DNA of 39,477 nucleotides. Source: Cnuella takakiae. GTDB taxonomy: Bacteria; Bacteroidota; Bacteroidia; Chitinophagales; Chitinophagaceae. Below the pieces are notes generated by a model, which searched no databases, was not told the origin of the DNA, and worked only from the letters and a program-made list of their open reading frames with translations. Position numbers and translations under genes: made by a program. Of the stretch, positions 22,718-33,582 are shown in pieces; position 1 is the stretch's first letter; every line of letters begins with the position of its first letter. The stretch covers positions 1,043,409 to 1,082,885 of the forward strand of contig NZ_MTFE01000010.1 in the NCBI RefSeq assembly GCF_001953305.1, in the 5' to 3' direction.

Positions 22718-23896
22718 ATGATCAGCAGACGCGTAAAAGGCTTATTGGTGGCGGCTTTCAGCTTCCTGACCCTTACTTTTTCTAATGTATCGGTAGCACA
22801 GGAACACCACAATGATGGCGAAACTGCGCATGAAGAGCAGGTACACCTGGAAGACACTGAAAAAGAAGGTGAAAAGAAGTTTGATGCCAACGAGGTAATC
22901 TTTGGTCACGTTTTGGACGCCCACGAATTCCACTTCTTCAGCTGGAAAGGCGCCGACGGCCACGACCACCATGCCACTATTCCCCTGCCCGTAATCCTGT
23001 ATTCGCCTACCCGTGGCGTAAGCACTTTCATGTCCTCGGCTTTCGAGCACGGACATGCTGAAGTGAATGGCTACAAACTGGTGGGTAACGACGTTGTTCC
23101 TGTTGACGCCAACGAGAAGGTGTATGATTTTTCCCTCACCCGCAACGTGGTGCAGATGTTTATCGCACTGGCCCTGCTGCTGGTACTGATGACCGGTGTT
23201 GCCAAACGTTATAAGAAAGGACATGGTGTTACCTCTGCGCCTACTGGTTTCCAAAACGCCATTGAACCCGTGATCACTTTTGTGCGCGACGAGGTAGCCA
23301 AGCCTAACCTGGGCCACAAGTACGCGAAGTTCATGCCCTTCCTGCTTACCGTATTCTTCTTTATTCTTATCAACAACATCTTTGGCCTGATCCCCGGGTC
23401 GGCCAACGTTACCGGTAATATTGCCTTTACCCTGGTGCTGGGTGTGATTACCCTGCTGGTGGTAAACTTCAGCGGCAACAAGCACTACTGGGGTCACATC
23501 TTTAACCCCCCGGTGCCCGGCTTTGTGAAGTTCATCATGGTGCCTGTGGAAATCCTGTCGATCTTCACTAAGGCATTCGCTCTCATCATCCGTCTGTTTG
23601 CCAACATGCTGGCGGGTCACATCATCATCATCTGCCTGATCTCCCTGATCTTCATCTTTGGTAATATCAGCACCATTGCCGGTGCCGGTTTCTCGCCCAT
23701 CTCTGTTGGCTTTGCCGCCTTCATTTATGTGATCGAAGTACTGGTAGCTTTTATCCAGGCGTTTATCTTCACCAACCTTACGGCGGTATTCATCGGCCAG
23801 GCGGTAGAAGAAGGTCATGGTCACGGCGATGAGCACCACGATGCACATGGTCATGTGGAGGATACGCTGGCACCTACGGAGCCGGTAATAATTTAG
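22718..23896 (+). CDS. atpB: ATP synthase Fo subunit a
   Basis: The 392-residue product is subunit a of F1Fo ATP synthase, the stator channel for protons. An N-terminal signal peptide (residues 1-27, ...SNVSVAQ) and a His/Glu/Asp-rich periplasmic stretch (about 28-145, HHNDGETAHEEQ) precede the conserved core, which is usual in Bacteroidota. The essential Arg is R292 in FTKAFALIIRLFANMLAGH, and FIQAFIFTNLTAVFI is the last conserved helix. The C-terminal tail is again His-rich (HGHGDEHHDAHGH). The frame is open to a TTG at 22706, but ATG 22718 gives the clean signal peptide. It heads atpB-atpE-atpF-atpH. Confidence 0.96.
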   Translation: MISRRVKGLLVAAFSFLTLTFSNVSVAQEHHNDGETAHEEQVHLEDTEKEGEKKFDANEVIFGHVLDAHEFHFFSWKGADGHDHHATIPLPVILYSPTRGVSTFMSSAFEHGHAEVNGYKLVGNDVVPVDANEKVYDFSLTRNVVQMFIALALLLVLMTGVAKRYKKGHGVTSAPTGFQNAIEPVITFVRDEVAKPNLGHKYAKFMPFLLTVFFFILINNIFGLIPGSANVTGNIAFTLVLGVITLLVVNFSGNKHYWGHIFNPPVPGFVKFIMVPVEILSIFTKAFALIIRLFANMLAGHIIIICLISLIFIFGNISTIAGAGFSPISVGFAAFIYVIEVLVAFIQAFIFTNLTAVFIGQAVEEGHGHGDEHHDAHGHVEDTLAPTEPVII

Positions 23897-24248
<352 letters not shown>

Positions 24249-24272
24249 TTGGGCTCAACCCAGAAAAAGTTG

Positions 24273-24482
24273 CTGCTCCCAAAGCACAGGGCGGCGGGAG
24301 CAGATACTTTACTTAATTAGCTAATTGGCCAATGTGCTAATGGGCTAATGATGAAAACAACAGCGGTCATTAGCTAATTAGCCAATGTGCTTATTTGCTA
24401 ATGACAAAACACAAGCAAAACAGTATAAACATCGGGACTTGTCTTAATTAGCACATTATCACATTAGCTAATTAGCACATTT
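24273..24482. repeat. Hairpin and ttagctaatt / agcacatt repeats between atpE and atpF
   Basis: A stem tgctccc (24274-24280)/gggagca (24296-24302) follows atpE without a T run. Then come inverted words: aattagctaattggccaatgtgctaat (in part at 24315-24341), cattagctaattagccaatgtgc (in part from 24366), and the opposite-strand form aattagcacattatcacattagctaattagcacatt (in part at 24445-24480). It belongs to the same family as the 27-bp repeat at 6803-6897. The RNA could fold into long hairpins downstream of the c-subunit gene. Confidence 0.8.
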
Positions 24483-24501
24483 CCTCCTTATCACATTCAT
24501 T

Positions 24502-24996
24502 ATGCAACTGTTAACCCCCTCACTCGGCCTGATCTTCTGGACCCTGCTGGCCTTCCTGATCGTGTTTTTTGTATTGAAGAAATTTGCATGGGGACCCATC
24601 CTCGAGTCGCTGGGCGCCCGTGAAGAAGGCATCGCTGAGTCGCTGGAAAGCGCCAAGCGTGTAAAGGCTGAAATGGCCCAGCTGAAAAGCGAGAACGAAG
24701 ACCTGATGGCCCGTGCCCGCGAAGAGCGCAGCCTGATGCTGAAGGAAGCTAAAGAAACCAAAGACCGCATTGTAAACGAAGCGAAAGAGCAGGCCAAAGC
24801 GGAAGCCAACAAAATCATCGCCGAAGCGCAGCAAGCTATCCAGGCCCAGAAAATGGCCGCCATCACCGAGGTGAAAAACCAGGTAGGCAAACTGGTGGTA
24901 GAAGTGTCGGAGAAAGTGCTGCGCAAAGAGCTGGCCGGCAAAGAAGCCCAGGAGCAACATATCCAGGGGCTGGTAAATGAAGTGAAACTGAATTAA
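24502..24996 (+). CDS. atpF: ATP synthase Fo subunit b
   Basis: The 164-residue peripheral-stalk subunit has an N-terminal membrane helix (about 8-25, LGLIFWTLLAFLIVFFVLKKF) followed by the conserved WGPILESLGAREEGIAESL. The rest is a long charged helix rich in Ala, Glu and Lys (residues 45-160) that dimerises as a coiled coil and contacts delta. ATG 24502 is the natural start. It is flanked on both sides by the ttagctaatt repeat family. Confidence 0.96.
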   Translation: MQLLTPSLGLIFWTLLAFLIVFFVLKKFAWGPILESLGAREEGIAESLESAKRVKAEMAQLKSENEDLMARAREERSLMLKEAKETKDRIVNEAKEQAKAEANKIIAEAQQAIQAQKMAAITEVKNQVGKLVVEVSEKVLRKELAGKEAQEQHIQGLVNEVKLN

Positions 24997-24997
24997 T

Positions 24998-25110
24998 GAG
25001 CTAATTAGCCAATGTGCAAATATGCTAATTGGGAGGTCTACTTCCTGTTAGCCCGCTGCACCTGGCTGTATTCATTAGCACATTATCACATTATCCAATT
25101 AGCTAATTAT
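24998..25110. repeat. ttagctaatt / agcacatt inverted repeats between atpF and atpH
   Basis: Left arm gagctaattagccaatgtgc and tatgctaatt (24998-25030); right arm cattagcacattatcacatt and atccaattagctaatt (25073-25108). The intervening 43 bp has no gene. The left arm begins at the atpF stop codon and the right arm ends 6 bp before atpH. Confidence 0.8.
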
Positions 25111-25114
25111 CTCT

Positions 25115-25678
25115 ATGCCCAATCCACGTCTCGCCGCCCGCTACGCCAAATCGCTGCTCGACCTGTCGGTAGAGCAGAACAGCCTGGAGGCGGTATATAA
25201 TGATATGCTGTTGCTGCAGAGTCTCATCAAGGGCAACAGCGATTTTGCCAGCCTGCTGCGCAGCCCTGTTATCGCTGCCGATAAAAAAGACAAGATCCTG
25301 GCTGCCATCACCGAAGGCCGGGTAACACCGCTCACTGCTGCTTTCAACAAGCTGCTGGTAGCCAAAGGCCGCGAAAGCAGCCTGCCCGAAATTGCAGTAG
25401 CTTTTATCAGCCAGTACAAGCAACTGAAGAACATCCATACCGTGAAGCTCACTACGGCTGCACCGGTTTCTGATGTTGTAAAGAGCGCCATCGTAGACCG
25501 CATCAAGGCTACCACCGACATGCAGCTCATTGAGCTGGAAACAGTAGTGGACGATCGCCTCATTGGTGGCTTTACCCTCCAGGTTGGCGACAAGCTGGTA
25601 GATGCTTCCATCGCTACCGACCTGAAAAGCATCGCCCGTCAGTTTGAGAACAACGACTTCCTGTACAAACTGCAGTAA
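25115..25678 (+). CDS. atpH: ATP synthase F1 subunit delta
   Basis: The 187-residue delta subunit joins the b stalk to the alpha3beta3 head. Typical features are the N-terminal NPRLAARYAKSLLDLSVEQ and the C-terminal domain with IELETVVDDRLIGGFTLQVGDKLVDASIATDLKSIARQF, the conserved end of the OSCP/delta family. It is last of atpB-E-F-H; a strong terminator follows at 25702-25729. In most Bacteroidota atpA would come next, but here it lies 8.5 kb away. Confidence 0.96.
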   Translation: MPNPRLAARYAKSLLDLSVEQNSLEAVYNDMLLLQSLIKGNSDFASLLRSPVIAADKKDKILAAITEGRVTPLTAAFNKLLVAKGRESSLPEIAVAFISQYKQLKNIHTVKLTTAAPVSDVVKSAIVDRIKATTDMQLIELETVVDDRLIGGFTLQVGDKLVDASIATDLKSIARQFENNDFLYKLQ

Positions 25679-25701
25679 GCTTGTAATATCAATATGTGAA
25701 A

Positions 25702-25729
25702 AGCCCTTTCCTGTTGGAAAGGGCTTTTT
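25702..25729 (+). terminator. Terminator after atpH
   Basis: Ten-bp arms agccctttcc (25702-25711) and ggaaagggct (25716-25725), with loop tgtt, are followed by T5. It ends the atpBEFH transcript. Confidence 0.92.
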
Positions 25730-25819
25730 GTATTTGGTGCTTTATCTTTTTTATACCTGTTTGTGTGCCGTCAAAATTGTGCTTTATGCCATCTTCAATT
25801 CAGCAGTTCAGTAATAACG

Positions 25820-25905
25820 GAATATGTCATGCCGAACTTGTTTAGGCATGACATATTCGGCAAGTACCCGCAGGTGGTAAGAGATGCCTAAACAAGTTCG
25901 GCATG
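25820..25905. repeat. Compound inverted repeat (catgccgaacttgtttaggca)
   Basis: Two competing hairpins occupy this site. Inner: 14-bp arms 25820-25833 and 25845-25858. Outer: 21-bp exact arms 25829-25849 and 25885-25905. The two share sequence, so RNA or cruciform DNA can adopt only one at a time. It lies between atpH and the convergent kinase gene. Confidence 0.9.
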
Positions 25906-25950
25906 ACAATCGCCTAGTGTGCAAAACGTACTGCCAAATTGAAAAGAGTA

Positions 25951-27282
25951 TTATGCATCCTTAACAGGCCTTTGGGCTTCTATGCCCAGTTCACCAATCT
26001 TGTAGCCTTTAACGGTATCCATGGGTACACCGGAATGGTTGGGTTCCGGTACGCAGAATATAAAGGTGGCGCCTTCATTTTCCCTGCTCTCCGCAAGCAT
26101 TTGTCCCTTGTGTATTTCTGCAATCTTCTTGCAAATGGACAAGCCCACACCGGTGCCTTCAAAATCGTGGTAGCTGTGTAGCCTTTTGAATGCCATGAAG
26201 ATTTCTTCGGCGTATTTACCATCAAACCCGATTCCATTGTCCTTGATGTATATGCGATGCATGCGACCCCCGGTGTTGTTGCTATCCATCACCGATTCGT
26301 GGTAAATGTGCACTTCGGGACCGATGTCTTTGCGACAAAACTTAAGGGCATTGCTGATCAGGTTTTGAAACAATTGCCTGAGCTGGCTGGGCACACCCCA
26401 CACCACCGGCAGGTCGGAGATAAACATGCTTGCGCCTGTTTGTTCGATATTTACTTCCATATCCGAAAGCACCTCTTTTACAAGGTCGGTCAGGTTTACA
26501 AAAGTAAAATCCTGGTTCTCGGCACTTTGACGCGAGAACTTCAACAGGTCGTTGATCAGCAGGTTCATCCGGCCCGAAGCCTTCATGATCTTTTGCAGGT
26601 CGTTGTTCAAAGCTTCATCCAGCGAGCCCTGGTATTTACGGCAAATGCGGTCGCTGAAAAAAGTGATCTTGCGCAAGGGCTCCTGCAGGTCGTGCGAGGC
26701 CACGTAGGCAAAGCGGTCCAGTTCTTCAATGGTCGATTTCAGGTGCGCATTTTTTTCCATCAGCTGCTGGTTCAGCAGGCGCACTTTTTCTTCCGACATA
26801 CGTCTTTCGTCTATTTCCTTTTCCAGCCTATAGTTGGCAGCCATCAGGCTTTTTTCCTGTTGCAGCAGCTCGTGGGTCTTTCGGTACAGTTCTACAAACA
26901 CACCCACTTTTACCCGAAGCAGTTCGGGGTTGATGGGTTTGTAGATATAATCTACGCCACCGGTTTGATAACCCTGGAAGATGTATTGCTCGTCGTAGTT
27001 GTTGGCGGTTATAAAAATGATGGGGATGTGCTTCAGCTTATCGCGTTCATAAATGAGTGCCGCCGTTTCCAGGCCATTGAGGCCAGGCATCTGCACGTCC
27101 ATCAGGATCAGGGTAAAATCGTGGTCGTGCAGCAAAATTTTTAATGCCGCACGACCCGAATTTGCCTTGATCAAATTATATCCATCATTTTCCAGGATGG
27201 TTTCAATCGAGAAGAGGTTGTCTTCGCGGTCGTCTACCACGAGGATCTTTACCGGTGATTTCTTCAATGTTTTTGTTTCCAT
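25951..27282 (-). CDS. Soluble receiver-histidine kinase
   Basis: About 443 residues with no TM segment: receiver domain (about 10-125; KILVVDDREDN, phosphoacceptor Asp in LILMDVQMPGLNG, Lys in YIYKPIN), a coiled coil (about 130-205), HisKA with YVASHDLQEPLRKITFFSDR, and an ATPase domain with NLISNALKF, DNGIGFD and GTGVGLSICKKIAEIHKG. A receiver placed before the kinase suggests that phosphorylation from another kinase controls output. AGGAGG directly before ATG 27288 leaves ATG 27282 (6 bp away) as the better start. It follows the giant kinase gene by about 10 bp, so the two are cotranscribed; it may receive phosphate from its neighbour. Confidence 0.92.
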   Translation of the reverse strand: METKTLKKSPVKILVVDDREDNLFSIETILENDGYNLIKANSGRAALKILLHDHDFTLILMDVQMPGLNGLETAALIYERDKLKHIPIIFITANNYDEQYIFQGYQTGGVDYIYKPINPELLRVKVGVFVELYRKTHELLQQEKSLMAANYRLEKEIDERRMSEEKVRLLNQQLMEKNAHLKSTIEELDRFAYVASHDLQEPLRKITFFSDRICRKYQGSLDEALNNDLQKIMKASGRMNLLINDLLKFSRQSAENQDFTFVNLTDLVKEVLSDMEVNIEQTGASMFISDLPVVWGVPSQLRQLFQNLISNALKFCRKDIGPEVHIYHESVMDSNNTGGRMHRIYIKDNGIGFDGKYAEEIFMAFKRLHSYHDFEGTGVGLSICKKIAEIHKGQMLAESRENEGATFIFCVPEPNHSGVPMDTVKGYKIGELGIEAQRPVKDA

Positions 27283-27292
27283 GTTCATCCTC

Positions 27293-30200
27293 CTATTTGT
27301 ACAGCCACACACGCATCAGGGAAAGCAATTGGTCGATTTTAACAGGTTTGGTAATGTAGTCGGACGCACCGGCGTCGATACATTTTTCGCGGTCGCCTTT
27401 CATGGCCTTGGCGGTAACGGCAATGATGGGCAGGTTGCTGTTTTTGTGCTCTCTGCGGATCTTTTGCGTGGTTTCGTAGCCGTCCATTTCGGGCATCATA
27501 ATGTCCATCAGCACCATGTCGATATTCCGGTTCTCACCCAGGATATTGATGGCTTCCTGCCCGCTTTCGGCCGTGATGGTGTTGATGTTGTAGCGCTCAA
27601 ATGCAGTAGTAAGGGCAAAGAGGTTGCGTACATCATCATCCACCACCAGCACAGTTTTATTGGCCAGGATGTCTTCCCGCGAACGCAGGTTGTCTATCAG
27701 CTTGCGCTTTTCGGGCAATAGCTGTTTGTGGTCGAGGTGGAGGTGTAGCACCGCCTCTTCCAACAGCATTTCCAGCGAGTTTACATCCTTGAGCAACACC
27801 TTGCTGGCGTATTGCTTCAGCAGGGTTTTTTCTTTAACCGAAAAATCTTTTGCCGAATACACCAACACCGGTGTCATGCCTATTTTCTTGCGGGTGTTCA
27901 GTTGGGAGAGGAATTCAGAACCGCTGATGTCGGGCAGCATATAATCCACGATCATGCAGTCGTAGTTTTCTGCTTCGGCCATTTCCAGTCCCAATGTTCC
28001 CGAGGATGCCACTTGAATATGGATGGCATCTCCGTTATCGAGGATCTTGGCAATCTGCGATGCATCCAGCTCATTGTCTTCCACTACCAGTACCCGTTTT
28101 GTTTTGCGCAGGCTGTACTGGTCGATGTCTTCAAACAATACGGTTAGGGCCTCGTTCTTCAAGGGTTTAAGGTTGAAGCTGCGGGCGCCTCGTTGCATGG
28201 CCAGCAGGCGGTTTTCCTCACCCGAAATCAGGTGTACCGGTATATGCCTGAAGTTGATATCGTGTTTGAATAAATCAAGGATGCGCCAGCCACTTGCATC
28301 CGGCAGCTTTACATCAAGGGTAACGGCTATGGGGTTGTATTTATTGGCCAGCTCAAACACATCGCCAAAGCTGGTAGCTACCACCACTTTCAAACCCAGC
28401 TCGTGGGCCTTTTCGATCATGATCTTGGCAAAACGGATATCGTCTTCCACCACCATCACTACCCGGTCTTCGGGCGAGATGGTGTTGCGGTCATCGCCGG
28501 TTTCGTTGATGATCTCGTTCAGCACATCCAGGTCCTTGGTTTCCGCTACCTTGATGGTAGGCACACTCTGGATGGCAATGTTTTCACCGCTTTCCGCCAG
28601 CTTGTATTCGGTAACCTTCAGGCTGCTTTGCTTTTCGCGCTTCACCGCGTTGGGGTTGTAGTCGATGGGCAGGAAGAGGGTAAAGGTGCTGCCTTTGCCG
28701 GGTTCGCTTTGCAGTTCAATCACACCACCCAACAGGTCGGCCAGGCCGCGGCTGATGGAGAGGCCTAAACCGGTACCGCCGTACTTGCGGCTGGTAGAGC
28801 CTTCTGCCTGCTGGAAGGCTTCAAAGATGATGTTCTGTTTGTCTTTTGAAATGCCGATGCCGGTATCCTTGATTTCGAAGGCCACCACCTTGCGGGCATT
28901 ATCGAGGCTGGGAACGCCTGCCTTCCAGTTGTTTTGCGCCTCGTAGATCTTCAGTTTCACCTCGCCTTTTTCGGTAAACTTGAAGGCATTGGACAAGAGG
29001 TTTTTCAAAATCTGGTTCAAACGCTGGATATCCGTTTCCAGCATGTGCGGCAGGTTCTGGTCTATTTCGGTACCAAAACGCAGGTTTTTGCTTTCCGACA
29101 CATGTTTGAAGGTGCTTTCCACAAAAGAGGCGATCTCGTTGAACCGCACTTTGATGAAATCGGTAGAGATATAGCCCGATTCGATCTTCGACAAATCGAG
29201 AATGTCGTTGATCAGCTGGATGAGGTCGTCGCCACAGCTGTGGATGGTTTTGGCGTACCGCACCTGTTTTTCGGTCAGGTTGCCTTCCTGGTTTTCGAAA
29301 AGTTGCTGTGCCAGGATGAGCAGGGAGTTCAGCGGTGTACGCAACTCGTGCGACATGTTGGCGAGGAACTCCGATTTGTACTTGGAGGTAAGCTGCAGCT
29401 GTTCGGCTTTTTCTTCCAGCGAACGGCGTGCTTCTTCCACTTCCTTGTTCTTGGCTTCCACTTCTTCCTTCTGTTTTACCAGCAGGTGGGCCTTGTCCTG
29501 GAGCTCTTCGTTGGTACGGCGCAGCTCATCGGCCAGCGACTGCGACTGTGCCAGCAGGTCCTCGGTACGCGAGTTGGCCTCGATGGTGTTCAGTACGATA
29601 CCAATGGATTCAGTCAGCTGGCTGAGGAAGTCGAGGTGGGTTTCACTGAAGGTGTCGAAAGACGCCAGTTCAATAACCGCCTTGATCTCCGTTTCAAACA
29701 GTACCGGCAATACAATCAGGTTCACCGGTGATGCCTGTCCGAGACCGGAGCTGATTTTGATATAATTTTTGGGCACATTGGTGAGCAGGATGCGTTCTTT
29801 TTCCAGTGCGCACTGCCCTACCAGGCCTTGGCCCAATGCAAATTCACGGGAAATATTTACTTCTTCGCCGGAAGCATAGGCCGAGAAGAGTTTGAGTTTT
29901 TGGTTTTCAAAATTCTCGTCCTGCTCCAGGATGTAGAACATGCCCTGCTGGGCGCTTACCACCTGCGCCAGTTCCGAAAGGATCTTGCGGGTTACGGTGT
30001 GCAGGTCTTTTTGGCCCTGCAGCATCTGGGTAAACTTAGCCAGGTTGCCTTTCAGCCAGTCCTGCTCCTGGTTGCGGAGGGTGGTTTCTTTCAGGTTGGC
30101 AATCATCTGGTTGATGGTATCCTTCAGTTCCTCCAGTTCGCCCTTGGCTTCTACACGGATGGTACGGGTCAGTTCACCCTTGGTTACCGACAAGGCTACC

Positions 30201-33200
30201 TCGGAGATGGCCCGCACCTGGATGGTGAGGTTTTCCGCCAGCTGGTTTACGTTCTCAGTCAGGTTTTTCCAGATACCCGATGCACCCGGCACCGAGGCCT
30301 GTCCGCCCAGTCGGCCTTCTACACCCACTTCGCGGGCCACATTAGTTACCTGGTCGGCAAAGAGGGCCAGGGTATCAATCATCTCGTTGATGGTGTCGGT
30401 GAGCTGGGCCACCTCGCCACGCGATACAATGGAGAGTTTTTGTTTGAGGTTACCGGTAGCTACCGCGGTTACTACCTTGGCAATACCGCGTACCTGGTTG
30501 GTGAGGTTGGAGGCCATGGAGTTTACCGAGTCGGTCAGGTCCTTCCAGGTACCGGCAACGCCCTGTACCTCGGCCTGTCCGCCCAACTTACCTTCCGTAC
30601 CTACTTCACGGGCTACCCGTGTTACCTCAAAGGCAAAAGAGTTCAGCTGGTCCACCATCGTGTTGATGGTGTTCTTCAGGTCGAACATTTCGCCTTTTAC
30701 GTCGATGGTTACCTTCTTGGAAAGGTCACCCGAAGCCACCGCCTTGGTTACCTCGGCGATGTTGCGCACCTGTGCCGTCAGGTTACCGGTCATCTGGTTT
30801 ACCGAGTCGGTCAGGTCCTTCCAGGTACCGGCAACGCCCGGTACGAAGGCCTGTCCACCCAGTTTACCATCGGTACCCACCTCACGGGCCACACGGGTTA
30901 CTTCGGAGGCGAAGGCACGCAGCTGGTCCACCATCGTATTGAGGGTTTCTTTCAGCTGGAGCATTTCGCCGCGAACGTCCACGGTGATCTTTTTACTCAT
31001 GTCCCCGTTGGCCACCGCGATCGCTACTTCGGCGATGTTGCGCACCTGTCCGGTGAGGTTGGAGGCCATACCGTTCACCGAGTCGGTCAAATCCTTCCAG
31101 GTACCACCTACGCCGGGTACATAAGCCTGTCCACCCAGCTTACCGTCGGTACCTACTTCACGGGCCACACGCGTTACTTCGGAGGCGAAGGAGCGGAGCT
31201 GTTCCACCATCGTGTTGATGGTGTTTTTCAGTTCCAGCATTTCCCCTTTTACGTCCACCTCGATCTTGCGCGACAGGTCACCGTAAGCCACCGCGGTGGT
31301 TACTTCCGCGATGTTCCGTACCTGCGCCGTCAGGTTCGAGGCCATTTTATTTACAGAGTCGGTCAAATCTTTCCAGAGGCCTTCCACACCCGGTACGTCG
31401 GCCTGTCCACCCAGTTTACCGTCGGTACCTACCTCACGGGCAACCCGGAACACTTCCGAACCAAAGGAGTTCAGCTGGTCCACCATGGTATTAATGGTGT
31501 TTTTGAGCTGCAACATTTCACCGCGAACATCCACCGTGATCTTGCGCGAAAGGTCACCTTTTGCTACCGCGGTGGTTACCTCGGCGATGTTGCGCACCTG
31601 GCCGGTAAGGTTGGAGGCCATACCGTTCACCGAATCCGTTAAGTCTTTCCAGGTGCCGCCCACACCCTGTACTTTGGCCTGTCCGCCCAGCTTACCTTCG
31701 GTACCCACCTCGAGGGCCACACGGGTTACCTCGGCGGAGAAGGAGTTGAGCTGGTCCACCATCGTATTAATGGTATTCTTCAGTTCCAGGATTTCGCCCT
31801 GCGCATCTACCGTAATTTTTTTAGAAAGGTCACCTTTTGCCACCGCGGTGGTTACTTCCGCGATTGAACGTACCTGGGTGGTAAGGTTACCTGCCAGCTG
31901 GTTTACGTTGTCGGTAAGGCCTTTCCATACCCCACCAACGCCCTGTACCTTGGCCTGCCCGCCCAGCTTACCTTCCGAACCTACTTCAAGGGCCACACGG
32001 GTCACCTCGGAAGCAAAGGAGTTCAGCTGGTCCACCATGGTGTTGATTACATCCTTGATCTGGAGGATCTCGCCTTTTACATCCACGGTGATTTTCTGGG
32101 TCAAGTCACCGTTGGCAATGGCGGTTGCTACTTTCGATACGTCACGGAGCTGTACGGTAAGGTTGCCCGCCAGCTGGTTTACGTTGTCGGTCAGATCCTT
32201 CCATACGCCTCCCACGCCTTTTACCGTAGCCTGTCCACCCAGCTTACCGTCGGAGCCTACTTCGCGGGCCACACGGGTAACTTCCGCCGAGAAGGAGTTG
32301 AGCTGGTCCACCATGGTGTTGATGGTGTTCTTCAGCTGCAACATTTCACCGCGTACGTCCACTGTAATTTTCTTGGAAAGGTCGCCGTTGGCCACCGCGG
32401 TGGTTACTTCGGCAATGTTCCGTACCTGGTTGGTGAGGTTGGAGGCCATACCGTTCACCGAGTCGGTAAGGTTCTTCCAGGTACCGGCCACACCGGGTAC
32501 CTGGGCCTGCCCACCCAATTTTCCTTCGGTACCCACTTCAAGGGCCACACGGGTCACCTCGGAGGAGAAGGAGTTGAGCTGGTCCACCATCGTGTTGATG
32601 GTGTTTTTGAGCTGGAGGATTTCGCCCTGGGCGTCTACGGTGATCTTTTTGGAAAGGTCACCTTTTGCCACGGCCGTGGTCACTTCCGCAATAGAGCGCA
32701 CCTGGGTAGTAAGGTTGCCGGCCATGCCGTTTACCGAGTCGGTAAGGTCTTTCCATACACCGGCCACGCCTTTTACACGGGCTTGTCCACCGAGCTTACC
32801 CTCGGAGCCCACTTCGCGGGCCACGCGGGTAACTTCCATGGAAAAGAGGTTGAGCTGTTCCACCATGTCGTTTACCTCGCGGGCAATACGGGCAAACTCG
32901 CCCTGCAGGCGGTGGTCGCCAATTTGCAGGGGCATTTCTTTCGACAGGTTACCCTTGGCCACCGAGGAGATCACCGAGGCGATCTCGATGGTGGGGTGCA
33001 CCAGGTCGGAGATGAGCGAGTTGATGGAGTTTACCCCTGTGCGCCAGGCACCCCTCGAGTTCTTGGGAATTTCAACGCGGTGGGTGAGATTGCCTTCCTT
33101 GCCGATGATCTTGTTGGCATCGGTCAATTCCAGCATCAGTATTTCGTTGAGCGTGATGATTTCATTGAGCGTATCGCATATCTTTCCACTGATGCCTACC

Positions 33201-33442
33201 CGGTCTACGGGCATCCGCACGGTGAAGTTGCCGTTCTTGACTTCAGATAATACCCGCAGCAGTTCGCGTCCGTCCAAACCATTGTCCAGCTCTTCGATGG
33301 CAGGCGCTACAATGCGTTCGTTTTGGGTATCAGTTTCGGTATCGGTTGTGTTAACAGGAGCGGGGATAGAAAGGGATAACGGATCGGCCGGAGGAATGGG
33401 CGCATGCGAAGCACTGCCCATACTTTCGTTAGTGCTGTTCAT
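27293..33442 (-). CDS. Giant soluble HAMP-array hybrid histidine kinase
   Basis: About 2,049 residues, no TM segment. A Pro-rich tail (1-60) and divergent HAMP-like units (about 60-202) come first. Then follow ten consecutive 92-residue HAMP/linker units (203-1122; core [19 protein letters not shown], then [16 protein letters not shown], then [10 protein letters not shown] and INTMVDQL). A GAF domain (about 1140-1290), a coiled coil, and HisKA with His1365 in [10 protein letters not shown] follow, then an ATPase domain ([18 protein letters not shown]). Three receiver domains end the protein (about 1655-1770, 1780-1895, 1928-2045), each with its Asp ([24 protein letters not shown]). The plan resembles enlarged fungal group III osmosensing kinases. 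Input may be osmotic or a GAF ligand; unknown. ATG 33442 is preferred over the upstream frame extension. Confidence 0.95.
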   Translation of the reverse strand: MNSTNESMGSASHAPIPPADPLSLSIPAPVNTTDTETDTQNERIVAPAIEELDNGLDGRELLRVLSEVKNGNFTVRMPVDRVGISGKICDTLNEIITLNEILMLELTDANKIIGKEGNLTHRVEIPKNSRGAWRTGVNSINSLISDLVHPTIEIASVISSVAKGNLSKEMPLQIGDHRLQGEFARIAREVNDMVEQLNLFSMEVTRVAREVGSEGKLGGQARVKGVAGVWKDLTDSVNGMAGNLTTQVRSIAEVTTAVAKGDLSKKITVDAQGEILQLKNTINTMVDQLNSFSSEVTRVALEVGTEGKLGGQAQVPGVAGTWKNLTDSVNGMASNLTNQVRNIAEVTTAVANGDLSKKITVDVRGEMLQLKNTINTMVDQLNSFSAEVTRVAREVGSDGKLGGQATVKGVGGVWKDLTDNVNQLAGNLTVQLRDVSKVATAIANGDLTQKITVDVKGEILQIKDVINTMVDQLNSFASEVTRVALEVGSEGKLGGQAKVQGVGGVWKGLTDNVNQLAGNLTTQVRSIAEVTTAVAKGDLSKKITVDAQGEILELKNTINTMVDQLNSFSAEVTRVALEVGTEGKLGGQAKVQGVGGTWKDLTDSVNGMASNLTGQVRNIAEVTTAVAKGDLSRKITVDVRGEMLQLKNTINTMVDQLNSFGSEVFRVAREVGTDGKLGGQADVPGVEGLWKDLTDSVNKMASNLTAQVRNIAEVTTAVAYGDLSRKIEVDVKGEMLELKNTINTMVEQLRSFASEVTRVAREVGTDGKLGGQAYVPGVGGTWKDLTDSVNGMASNLTGQVRNIAEVAIAVANGDMSKKITVDVRGEMLQLKETLNTMVDQLRAFASEVTRVAREVGTDGKLGGQAFVPGVAGTWKDLTDSVNQMTGNLTAQVRNIAEVTKAVASGDLSKKVTIDVKGEMFDLKNTINTMVDQLNSFAFEVTRVAREVGTEGKLGGQAEVQGVAGTWKDLTDSVNSMASNLTNQVRGIAKVVTAVATGNLKQKLSIVSRGEVAQLTDTINEMIDTLALFADQVTNVAREVGVEGRLGGQASVPGASGIWKNLTENVNQLAENLTIQVRAISEVALSVTKGELTRTIRVEAKGELEELKDTINQMIANLKETTLRNQEQDWLKGNLAKFTQMLQGQKDLHTVTRKILSELAQVVSAQQGMFYILEQDENFENQKLKLFSAYASGEEVNISREFALGQGLVGQCALEKERILLTNVPKNYIKISSGLGQASPVNLIVLPVLFETEIKAVIELASFDTFSETHLDFLSQLTESIGIVLNTIEANSRTEDLLAQSQSLADELRRTNEELQDKAHLLVKQKEEVEAKNKEVEEARRSLEEKAEQLQLTSKYKSEFLANMSHELRTPLNSLLILAQQLFENQEGNLTEKQVRYAKTIHSCGDDLIQLINDILDLSKIESGYISTDFIKVRFNEIASFVESTFKHVSESKNLRFGTEIDQNLPHMLETDIQRLNQILKNLLSNAFKFTEKGEVKLKIYEAQNNWKAGVPSLDNARKVVAFEIKDTGIGISKDKQNIIFEAFQQAEGSTSRKYGGTGLGLSISRGLADLLGGVIELQSEPGKGSTFTLFLPIDYNPNAVKREKQSSLKVTEYKLAESGENIAIQSVPTIKVAETKDLDVLNEIINETGDDRNTISPEDRVVMVVEDDIRFAKIMIEKAHELGLKVVVATSFGDVFELANKYNPIAVTLDVKLPDASGWRILDLFKHDINFRHIPVHLISGEENRLLAMQRGARSFNLKPLKNEALTVLFEDIDQYSLRKTKRVLVVEDNELDASQIAKILDNGDAIHIQVASSGTLGLEMAEAENYDCMIVDYMLPDISGSEFLSQLNTRKKIGMTPVLVYSAKDFSVKEKTLLKQYASKVLLKDVNSLEMLLEEAVLHLHLDHKQLLPEKRKLIDNLRSREDILANKTVLVVDDDVRNLFALTTAFERYNINTITAESGQEAINILGENRNIDMVLMDIMMPEMDGYETTQKIRREHKNSNLPIIAVTAKAMKGDREKCIDAGASDYITKPVKIDQLLSLMRVWLYK
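30077..32836 (-). repeat. Ten tandem 276-bp coding repeats (92-aa HAMP units)
   Basis: Ten in-frame units of exactly 276 bp inside the giant kinase gene. Unit boundaries were checked at 32836 and 30628, exactly 8 units apart. Protein identity between most units is very high; units 9 and 10 are the most divergent. Homologous recombination could change the number of units. Confidence 0.93.
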
Positions 33443-33462
33443 GTTAAGGGATGTTGTAACTG

Positions 33463-33470
33463 TAAACCTA
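33463..33470 (-). promoter_or_regulatory. Possible -7 element of the giant kinase gene
   Basis: TAGGTTTA on the minus strand, one mismatch from TAnnTTTG, lies 20 bp before the start codon 33442. On the other strand TACTTTTA (33562-33569) is an equally imperfect -7 candidate for the divergent regulator gene. Confidence 0.35.
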
Positions 33471-33582
33471 CAGAAAAAGAACATACAAGCCTTTTCCTTT
33501 AGCGCTACAATTGTTGAGCTGCCTGTTAAAATGAGGAACGAAAAGCTGAACAGGAAAGCTGTACTTTTATGAGCCCAATTTT

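Noticed and set aside
22742-23854. 370-codon frame antisense to atpB
   Set aside because: Product is a His/Asp/Gln-rich shadow of the well-supported subunit a gene.
24312-25110. CRISPR array, suggested by repeated ttagctaatt words
   Set aside because: Words are degenerate, inverted and not separated by unique spacers of uniform length; no cas genes are present.
30077-32836. Methyl-accepting chemotaxis protein, suggested by many HAMP units
   Set aside because: No TM segments and no MCP signalling hairpin; the C-terminus is a hybrid histidine kinase.
31296-33572. Very long open frame (758 codons) antisense to the giant kinase gene, and a 604-codon one at 29828-31642
   Set aside because: They are shadows: the 276-bp repeat keeps the antisense frames open. 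The products are low-complexity repeats of Ser, Thr, Arg, Phe or His with no family motif, while the kinase frame has clear domains.
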